This document shows, in pieces, positions 56,685 to 64,000 of a stretch of 64,000 bases of DNA. The stretch lies in the NCBI GenBank assembly GCA_951640165.1, contig OX621246.1, positions 5,915,001 through 5,979,000 on the forward strand. The letters run 5' to 3'. Numbering within the stretch: position 1 is the first letter of the stretch; each line of letters opens with the position of its first letter. A program made the position numbers and the translations under genes. The DNA is from Pseudoips prasinana (lineage: Eukaryota; Arthropoda; Insecta; Lepidoptera; Nolidae). Below the pieces are notes generated by a model. It worked only from the letters and a program-made list of their open reading frames with translations, was not told the DNA's origin and made no database searches.

Positions 56685-58977
56685 CATAATAGCATAGTGC
56701 CTCATAGAAGAAGACCACATCATTCCAATTCGTGGAGTCACCCGTCAGCATGGCCAACCGACTGTCTGCCAAGTCGTAGCCACCGCGCGATGCTTTTGGT
56801 TGCCTATAATTTACAATATATTAAAAAAATAACTATCAAAATAGTTTCACAAACAATTGAAAAAACACATATACAATAAAAATACACATACAATCGCCTT
56901 GAGAACCTTCTTGTTTTGAAGTCAGTTAAACAAAATACATAACAACAATTACTAAACGCAATATTTTTGTTTTTATTTCGTCCTATATTTATGTTAGCCG
57001 TTGTGTATAGTGAAATCACATCTTAATCATATCCCGGATCAACTAACTTTGTAAAACATTCTTAAGAATTTCTAATAAGTGGTATTTCTAATGTGGTAGT
57101 GTGGTCACAGGTATCGATTACAGCGCGGTATCGGTAGTCAGAAAAACCGTTGGAAAAATGATATTTAATTGGAATTTTACATTCAGACAGGATTTGAAAA
57201 ATGGTTTCATTAGAAAATAACTGTATATACATATATCCGGTGGAAAATATCCAATACTGCTGGGTATTAATCTTAAACTTTTATTAGTGACGCTAAATCA
57301 TAACTTGAATTATTAACGGCTTTTTCTTTGGTAAACACAGCGCTTCGTAAATTACTCCAGTTGGTATAAAAGTAGAATCTATTCAACTTTTAAGCAAAAA
57401 TACTCTCTTTCCGTTCTACCCACACTGCATAGCTAGTACTCAGTTTAATCTAAAACCCTAGTCACGAATGCGTTTTAAATAAAGATCGATTGTTGAGTCA
57501 TCGACGTTAGAATCGAATAGTTTTCCCGCGTAAAGTCCGCCATTTGCAAACTTAATCCAACACTTCAAAAACGAATTTCAAAGGATAAACGTCTTTAGTC
57601 TACTCATAATAAAGTTCAGATTAAGAACGGTTTTTGTTAAAAAGGCAAACAGATTGTCAATGTATTAATAGTGCAACGGTGCGTTCCGCGAATTTGCTGC
57701 GTTCATTTTCCTCTTGGAATGGAATGCGACTCTTGACGTCATATCATTTCGAACGCACCCACGGATAATGCGGTCAAATTTAATTGACGCCATTCTATGT
57801 TAAATTAGAAATAAGAACATGCTTTCGAAATTAGACGTGTGGCAATATCTTATCGTGTTAAGGAGCGATAGAATTATATGGAAGTATTGTTAATCTTAGA
57901 ACAATTTCAATTAGTCGTGTTTTAAATACAGGATAACGGTTTATTAGGTCGTTTGGAATGATCGATACAATTGTTTTAATATATCTTAGAATGCAATAAT
58001 ATATTGTTGTTCATTGCTTATCAAATGGGGAATTTACGTCAATAGCGTGTTTAGAGGAAGTATGGTTATCGATCGTGTAATTAGGGATTTTTTTACCTAT
58101 ATTCAAGTAGGTAGCAGCAGTCGGGTTAACTAGTTTTATACAGTCACAACTAAATAGTACAACAGATGTATAATATGCCATTTAATTCAAGTACCACAAT
58201 TCGGCCTCTAGTATTATTATTTATAGTTTTAAGTCAATCCGTCCGTATGGGTCAAAATAGTGTGAATACATAATCAAGAACTTGTTACGCTAATAACAGT
58301 TTTATTAGAAGATGTTGCAGATTATACAACAATAAGCTTATTGATGTTGACATTTTTAACGAAACCTTAAATTGCTTTAAGAAAAAATATTTAAGTTATA
58401 TTTCTGGGCTCTAAACTAATTATATTAATTATAATTATAATAATTAATCCTCCAGTATGTTTGTTAATTTTATCTAATTACTTTTAAATATTATAAGTAT
58501 AGGTGCATGCCTCTCAGTTTCGAGAAGTTAATTCTCGGAACTGAGAGGCATGTACTTGTACTTGTATATTATATTTTAAGTAAAAAAGAGCTATTTAGCA
58601 TATATGTATCTCATATAGGAAACTTTAGGTCTACAATTATAAACATTCTATTTTTTAAGTATCTGAGTTTTGTAAGACTGTTTGTTTCTAGTAAATAAAT
58701 AAAAAAAGATAGTCTAAATTGCAGGGTGTACTTTGCATTATACACCATGTTTATTATAAAAAGTTAACTTGAGTGATATTTTTGGGGTATTTCTTTTTAA
58801 TAAACTTTCATAGGTGACATTGCGATTTTAGGAAATTATATTAATTTAAAGTCTTATGATATCTCAGATATCTCAGATGATATCTCAGATGGCCCAAAGT
58901 TGTAAATAAGTATTTTATTATACTAATGTATGATTCGTTGTTTCCTAAGATTGAACTTACTTGTATCTTTATCATTT
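56685..58977. other. About 2.3 kb of AT-rich DNA, no gene seen
   Basis: The longest stretch without an assigned repeat. GAAGTCAGTTAAAC near 56918 may be a scrap of the CCGACTTC motif. GGTGCGTTCC (57678) and CGAACGCACC (57752) are a short inverted pair about 75 bp apart. The hairpin at 58506 is listed separately. GATATCTCA is tandemly repeated near 58858-58888. Confidence 0.45.
58506..58552. repeat. 21-bp-arm hairpin, 5-nt loop
   Basis: CATGCCTCTCAGTTTCGAGAA and its complement pair with a single mismatch around GTTAA. Not part of a recognised family. The loop is too short for a typical animal microRNA precursor. Confidence 0.8.
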
Positions 58978-59058
58978 AGCGCGGCGGTTTAGGTGGTCGC
59001 TACAAGCTAAGCGCCCTTGTGTTATGGGTTCGAATCCCGCTGAGGACAGCTATTTGTA
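58978..59058 (+). mobile_element. tRNA-like SINE head
   Basis: GCGCGGCGGTTTAGGTGGTC (A box), GTGTTATGGGTTCGAATCCC (B box), GCTGAGGACAGCTATTTGT. The arrangement matches a SINE head; a real tRNA is unlikely because no acceptor stem closes. Confidence 0.55.
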
Positions 59059-59916
59059 CGCTTTCTGTCCGTGAAAAAAGTCCCCCGCATTACAGAGATT
59101 AATTTCAGAGATAAAATAAAGCTTTTAAATAATAAATAATAATAGTGAACTCAAACTTGGGTGTCTTTATCTACAGGAGGATTGAGAAACTTGTTCGAGA
59201 TTGACTCCACGTGCGTTAATGGAAGTTCAAAAAAGACAGCGTGTAGAGTTATGTAATAAATGGGTGAAATATTACGATGGATAGCTTTAATTAAAATTAT
59301 CGTAATAAAAAGAAATCGTCCGGATGTAAATTTACGAAACTTGAAGGGGCTTCGTTTTCGCGGTTTGCCGACAAAAGTCTTAAATGGGAAAGTACTTGTT
59401 CTTATGTAGGTGTCTCAAAGTGTTGAAATTTCGTTGTGAGAAAATGACAGGCGGATATTTTACAGTTGTCATCAGCAAAGTCTGAAGTTAAGTTGCAGCC
59501 TGTTTTAGGTCAGCAAAGCAAAGACATGGCGAAAATTCACCACCGTAATGGGAGGATTTTTCAGGGACGGTTTGAAGATGCCACAACAGTTTTCCTGGCA
59601 CTATCTTGAGCAGTTATTGAGAAATTAACATTTGAATTTCTTAAATTTTACTTGGCGCCGTACCTACTGGATGTTAAATTTGGTGGTCATTCTTAAGTGT
59701 CCAAGGCTTCGTAAACGTAGAGAAAGTGGATGAAAATTTTCGTATTAACAACTATTAGGATCTCCAGATGGCCTCTGCAGCATCTTTCACTGACCATCTA
59801 ACAATTCTGAAGCTTTTTTGGGTTTTCCAAATAAAATGACTACCTCTGTCGTTAGACAATGATGCAGCATTCTTTTTCTGATTTGGAATCTGTGGACTAT
59901 GACCGATCATTATTTA
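59059..59916. other. No gene seen
   Basis: Unassigned sequence of moderate GC content before the SINE-A at 59917. Confidence 0.4.
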
Positions 59917-60562
59917 GACGGGCCTGTTGCCATGGTTGGTAGATACTTGCCTTTCACGCCGCAGGTCGTGGGTTCGATTCACACTCAGGACAGATATTTG
60001 TGTGCATAAGCATGTCTGTTTATCTTGAGTCTGGGTGTAATTATCTAGGTATATAAGAATGTATTAGCAAAAGAAAAGTACTTTGTATATAATTAAGTAA
60101 GTGCCTCGTTGGTCTAGCGGTAGCGTGTTCAACCGCAGATAATGAAGTCCTGGGTTCAAACCCCGGGTCGGGCAAAAAGTGATTTTGGGATTTTTCCGTA
60201 AAAAAGAAATTTTTCAGTATCAGCCCGAAGTCTGGAAGTTGGCGGTATTACACCCCCGTGCCTCGGAGAGCACGTAAAGCCGTCGGTCCTGTACCTGAAC
60301 TCTTTCCGGTCGTGTCGCTAGGCGTCCCATCGAATCATGAGAGTGATGGAATAGAAAGTGCCCCTGTGTTTGCACACACACTTGTGCACTATAATATGTC
60401 CTGCGCAATTGGCTAGTCTCCATTAAGACTGGCCGCCGTGGCCGAAATTCGGTCGGGAGGACATCATCATCATCATAAGTAAGTAATCTGGATTTTCTAT
60501 AGTACAAGCTCTGCTTAGTTTGGAATCAGATGACCGTGTGTGAATAATGTTCCAGAATATTC
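59917..60562 (+). mobile_element. SINE-A split by a SINE-B
   Basis: Left part 59917-60102: GACGGGCCTGTTGCCATGGT, CACGCCGCAGGTCGTGGGTT (B box GGTTCGATTCAC), ACAGATATTTGTGTGCATAA, CTTGAGTCTGGGTGTAATTA, AGCAAAAGAAAAGTAC. Right part 60485-60562: AATCTGGATTTTCTATAGTA, CTGCTTAGTTTGGAATCAGA, AATGTTCCAGAATATTCATC. Confidence 0.85.
60103..60476 (+). mobile_element. SINE-B, full-length reference copy with target duplication
   Basis: GCCTCGTTGGTCTAGCGGTA (A box), GTCCTGGGTTCAAACCCCGG (B box), AAAAAGTGATTTTGGGATTT, TTCAGTATCAGCCCGAAGTC, GGCGGTATTACACCCCCGTG, CCTCGGAGAGCACGTAAAGC, TCTTTCCGGTCGTGTCGCTA, AATCATGAGAGTGATGGAAT, GTGCCCCTGTGTTTGCACAC, TAAGACTGGCCGCCGTGGCC, GAAATTCGGTCGGGAGGACA then (CAT)n. AAGTAAGT is duplicated exactly on both sides (60095-60102 and 60477-60484). 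Confidence 0.9.
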
Positions 60563-60768
60563 ATCATCATATCAGCCAAAAGACGTCAACTCTAGAACAA
60601 AAGTCCCGCATCTAGTAGCTTCCACTGACAAGTTCAACGGTCTATATTGTAGAGGGTTTGTCCACGCTGCGTTTTCAGTTCGTAGTCACCATTTGAGAAG
60701 CTTTCTGCCACGACGGCCGACGGTTCTACGAGCTATGTGGCATGCCCACTGCCACTTCAACTTAGCAA
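60563..60768 (+). mobile_element. REP-G/J copy (type 2), cut by a Helitron
   Basis: ATCATATCAGCCAAAAGACG, TCAACTCTAGAACAAAAGTC, CCACGCTGCGTTTTCAGTTC, GTAGTCACCATTTGAGAAGC, TTTCTGCCACGACGGCCGAC, GGTTCTACGAGCTATGTGGC, ATGCCCACTGCCACTTCAAC, TTAGCAA. Similarity ends at the Helitron; no continuation recognised beyond 61079. Confidence 0.65.
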
Positions 60769-61079
60769 TCTATACATATAATAAAATCGTAGGAAAGTCA
60801 AAACTGTACATTGAATATTTTTTTTAAAGATACCTGCGGCGTGATCTATAATCGATATCGAAGCCAAAAATTTAGTTTTTGAATTTTTGTCTGTTTATCT
60901 GTATGTATGTCCGGGCTAAACTCAAAAAGTGCTGAATGGATTTACTTCAAATTTTGCGTGAATATTACTAAGAAGTTGGGTCAACATATAGGCTACATAT
61001 TATCACGCTATCACCTACGGGGGAGGAGCTGTGATAATTTATAAAGTTTAACGCGGGTAAAACCGCGGGGCACAGCTAG
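60769..61079 (+). mobile_element. Non-autonomous Helitron (HEL), long-form reference copy
   Basis: TCTATACATATAATAAAATC, GTAGGAAAGTCAAAACTGTA, CGATATCGAAGCCAAAAATT, TTTGTCTGTTTATCTGTATG, ACTTCAAATTTTGCGTGAAT, TATCACGCTATCACCTACGG, GGGAGGAGCTGTGATAATTT, ending AACGCGGGTAAAACCGCGGG GCACAGCTAG, between A (60768) and T (61080). 311 bp. It has every Helitron terminus hallmark and no ORF. Confidence 0.9.
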
Positions 61080-61797
61080 TTCTTAATAAAAATTGTTACT
61101 CATTCAACTCTGACGGGACGAGAACTAATACAAAAGCGACCATATCCATACTTTATATATTGGTAGAAAACGGTAAAACCACTTAGACATAATTCATTAA
61201 CAATAGAAAGCGTTTGTCAGCTAGACATAATCTCACACAATAGAAACAACATGAGACACTAAACGCAAAGTAAAGAAATATTTCCAAATCATTTGTTCTG
61301 TTAACAGCAACCCATAAAGTGACCAATAGCCAATAATTAGGCGCCATCTTGAAAAGCCAACAATGCATTGTAAAACGGAAAGTTTCCCATTTAAAATGTA
61401 TTTAGAATACTCACTTATTATTTGCAATCTTATATCTGAAAAATTCGCCATTTTGAATCTTATTTGTTTTGGTTAAGGATCAAAATATAAGCATTCGGAG
61501 CACATTGATTTCATATTCGATCAGCTTTTGAGACAAAATCGCTTGTCAAGGAAATATTAATTTGTCTACTGCTAAACGGTACCTGTGTATTAGTAATTTC
61601 AGCTGATTGGAACTAAGCTTTCCATTGTTACTTACTTTGAACATAAAATTAATCAAATATTGAATAAATTAATACTGATTAAACATATGAGTCCGATACG
61701 AACAAATTGTCTCTGGTTTAAGGAGAGGAAAATTTTGTTTGAAAATTTATATCCTGTCAATTCAGAATTATTCCTACAAGTATGACCTCTGCTAAAC
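61080..61797. other. No gene seen
   Basis: Unassigned AT-rich sequence; overlapping minus-strand frames near 61183-61451 are chance. Confidence 0.4.
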
Positions 61798-61970
61798 TAT
61801 AGCTGCCTCTCAGAATGGGAGGATTTACCATAATCATCGGCTGACGGGTTGCCGATTGCCGAATAATAGGCATAGTTCACAGAGAGACGCTGCTGCTCGT
61901 TGTCTCGTTGGTAATCCCTGGGAGTCGCCCCCCAAGCGGTATGTTGGGGTAGTGATATTCATTGCCTTGC
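61798..61970 (+). mobile_element. REP-G/J fragment (J part)
   Basis: CTCAGAATGGGAGGATTTAC, CATAATCATCGGCTGACGGG, TTGCCGATTGCCGAATAATA, GGCATAGTTCACAGAGAGAC, GCTGCTGCTCGTTGTCTCGT, CCCCCAAGCGGTATGTTGGG, GTAGTGATATTCATTGCC. Confidence 0.65.
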
Positions 61971-62877
61971 CCACATAGCCAAGATCTGTTTTACTGCCAA
62001 CGTAATAAAGAAGCTGTCAAAAGTCAGAATGTATCCACCGACGTGGTTTCGACTGTACTATTCGTCTCGAAGTATAATTTTATCATTGCGGAATAAATGG
62101 GTAGAATTGGGTAGGCGTCTCATTGGCGCCGAGTTGGAAATATGAATCACCACCACTTCTCTTAAACGTTAAGTAATTCAAACCAATAATGCCCTTTAAC
62201 ACGCCTCCCCTATAGATAGATAAATAAAACTCTTTACTACTACACCTTAAGAAACAATACAAAGCTGAGAAAATATACAAATTATAATAGTACAATTTGT
62301 GGCCTTATGACAAGATGTAATCACTTCCAGGCAACCCAGGTAGTGAATAGAGAAAGGAGTCACAGAGATGGGTGTAAATTGTTATGTACACCCATAACAA
62401 TTTTCCTCAAAGCTACTAGTACCAAACTTCTAATTATACATATACTGTTAACGTAGGAATGGGTACTTGACATTTTTATATTACAGATGGACGTATTTTT
62501 ATTATTATATTTTTTTCTTATTATTATTATTCTATTGTACATCATTGACATATTTATATTACTTGACATTGTAAACAATTTATTTAATAAAAAATTATGA
62601 ATAATGTATTTGCACGCCATAAGTGGCAGAATATGCGGAATCTATTGTTGTAAAATCTTTTTTACCATATTCAGGTAAATAAATGATTTGATTTATTGAT
62701 TGATATCAACTAAATTATCATAAATACCTATAATAAATATATTTCCTCTATATGTGTACTATAGGTGCGTATAGGCAGCTTTTGTAACCGTATCTTTACT
62801 CTTACCCTATCTTTAGAGCAAAGCACGATGCGCAAATGTTACCACGTGACGGCCGGGGGACGTTTTAGTCCGAAGCA
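61971..62877. other. AT-rich stretch, no gene seen
   Basis: A CTATCTATAGGGG-type LINE tail on the minus strand near 62210-62262 (TTAAGGTGTAGTAGTAAAGA, GTTTTATTTATCTATCTATA) is possible. TTGATTTATTGATTGAT (62687-62703) resembles the (ATTG)n tail at 21849. Confidence 0.35.
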
Positions 62878-63120
62878 GGGGCTCTACCGGCTAAGTCGAA
62901 GAACATCGATTTCTTAAATGGCGTTCAAATAAATAAAAGTTAAAAATGACTTAATCAATCGTTAAATCGGCTTCAACGTTGGCAATCGATTCCGGACAAT
63001 TTATGACGTCACATGTGCTCATGGAAGCCGATTTAACGATTGATTAAGTCGTTTTTAACCTTTATTTATTTGAACGCCATTTAAGAAATTGATGTTCTTC
63101 GACTTAGCCGGTAGTGCCCC
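62878..63120. mobile_element. MITE-E, reference copy
   Basis: 243 bp. GGGGCTCTACCGGCTAAGTC at the left and GACTTAGCCGGTAGTGCCCC at the right are complementary, and arms of about 98 bp pair almost fully (AACATCGATTTCTTAAATGG, CGTTCAAATAAATAAAAGTT, ATGACTTAATCAATCGTTAA, ATCGGCTTC). The centre holds AACGTTGGCAATCGATTCCG, GACAATTTATGACGTCACAT. No target duplication was recognised, so the superfamily stays open. Confidence 0.85.
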
Positions 63121-63254
63121 AGGCAAGTCCATGGAAATGGCAATTTCCGTACATACCCCGCGTGAATCCTGATTGATGAAAAGAATACTGAGTAGAAAAG
63201 TATCGTGAATATAATCCTTTGTTGGTGCATTCCACTTTTATGATATACATTATA

Positions 63255-63510
63255 AATAAAATAAATTAAAAAAGGTTTTTATTCACGTAGACTTTAGAAA
63301 AGCGCTTGTAAATAGTCAGAACATCTTTGTAGTAATATAGTTCTATACATTATTATTTCTAGTAACATAGATATTTAGGTACACATTGTATGAAAACATT
63401 TACAAAATTTATTTTATTATAGCATTGATATTTAGCTAGCTCGTATCAAGTTATTGTCAAGAGATTATGTTTAATTATCTAGTTTAAGTCTAATATTTTG
63501 ACTACATATT
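63255..63510 (-). mobile_element. LINE-M 3' end
   Basis: On the minus strand AATATTAGACTTAAACTAGA, TAATTAAACATAATCTCTTG, ACAATAACTTGATACGAGCT, ATCTATGTTACTAGAAATAA, GATGTTCTGACTATTTACAA, AAGTCTACGTGAATAAAAAC then an A/T tail. Nearly collinear with 42520. Confidence 0.75.
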
Positions 63511-63787
63511 GTCATCACCATTGATATACATATGGCAGTGGGAGAAAGTATATTGACATAATAACAAATGTTTACCGAATTTGTCATCTTGGCATAGCCA
63601 ACCATTTGTCAAAATTTGAAAGGTACCTACTTATCTTAAAAAAAGTATGTGGCTGTCTTTGCGGATTGTCAATAGAAGAGAACTATTTTGTTACACTTCT
63701 AATCTAAATAATCTACAATATAATAGTTCACACCCCACATTGATATATACTCTTTGTATAAATATAATATACAGATATTATCTTTGT

Positions 63788-64000
63788 CTTCTTCTTATCG
63801 TGTCGATGGTAAGAATTAGATTTTATCTTCCCAAAATTGAGCAACGCTGATTGCCCCGGCTGAAGCGTCATACAAGTCCTGAAGGGAACAAGAGACTGGA
63901 CAAGAAGGACAATCAGATAAATGAGCCATACTTTGGGGTGACCCGCCGCACTCGCAGATGTTTTGTGATGTGGGAATGTAACCCCATTTGCACATGTTTT
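63788..64000 (-). mobile_element. LINE 3' end running off the right edge
   Basis: Minus-strand ORF2 C-terminus followed closely by CCATCGACACGATAAGAAGA, whose AGAAGAAGA is probably the start of the element's 3' microsatellite tail. The rest of the element, if retained, lies beyond base 64000. Confidence 0.65.
63816..64000 (-). pseudogene. LINE ORF2 C-terminal Cys/His motif, partial
   Basis: The minus frame from the window edge reads MCKWGYIPTSQNICECGG, SPQSMAHLSDCPSCP and SLQDLYDASAGAISVAQFW, ending EDKI and the stop at 63816-63818. C.WG......C.CG..Q.M.H....CP is the conserved Cys/His tail of many Jockey/I/R1-type ORF2 proteins. No frame damage is visible in these 60 codons. Without the upstream part it cannot be called intact or broken; I class it with the other relics. 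Confidence 0.7.

Overview
The window is non-coding, repeat-dense, AT-rich nuclear DNA from an insect, most likely a moth or butterfly (Lepidoptera). The call rests on the repeat content: many short non-autonomous Helitrons with a CGCGG-TTTTA-CCGCG 3' hairpin, tRNA-headed SINEs, the dispersed motif GACGTCCACTGCTGGACAAA, and a LINE whose first ORF has a coiled coil followed by an FP25K-like domain. I recall these as typical of lepidopteran genomes and could not check a database. I recognise no host gene, true tRNA, rRNA or CRISPR array.

Family names used below are mine. SINE-A: about 235 bp, tRNA-like head, (ATT)n tail. SINE-B: about 330-370 bp, tRNA-like head, (CAT)n tail. SINE-C: head GTGGCGCAGCGG. 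SINE-D: a diverged tRNA-headed family. SINE-5S: resembles the 3' half of 5S rRNA. HEL: short Helitrons. REP-F: about 290 bp with an internal CT microsatellite. REP-G/J: composite dispersed repeat. REP-I and REP-K: dispersed repeats of unknown class. LINE-M: 5'-truncated LINE 3' ends. MITE-E: foldback element of about 243 bp.

Layout. 1-13 kb: mixed fragments, a triple nest at 2.7-3.5 kb (REP-K holding a SINE-5S holding a MITE), a 51-bp minisatellite at 5.3-6.1 kb and a foldback element at 7.3 kb. 13-25 kb: SINEs, a 100-bp near-perfect hairpin (15.8 kb), a 22-bp repeat array (17.1-17.4 kb), tandemly duplicated Helitron ends (18.2-18.9 kb), a 136-bp array that looks derived from SINE-B (20.9-22.1 kb), and a SINE carrying two later insertions (23.2-23.9 kb). 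25-38 kb: a truncated minus-strand LINE (29.5-30.6 kb), a local duplication that preserves an empty insertion site (33-34.5 kb), and a 78-bp array (37.85-38.15 kb). 38-52 kb: LINE 3' relics, Helitrons and 5S-type SINEs.

52.1-56.7 kb holds the largest element: a plus-strand LINE of the Jockey/CR1 group with an open ORF1, and an ORF2 (endonuclease plus reverse transcriptase) broken by three frameshifts and a deletion over the reverse transcriptase GVPQG region. It should be immobile by itself. 56.7-64 kb is mostly quiet AT-rich DNA with a SINE-in-SINE insertion (60 kb), a Helitron, a MITE-E copy, and the C-terminus of another minus-strand LINE running off the right edge.

The elements do not form a pathway. 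What they record is order of insertion, since many nested elements and target-site duplications are legible. I found no clear new functional system. The most interesting signals are the SINE-derived array, the duplicated Helitron ends, the 5S-like SINE family and short-spacer inverted duplications.
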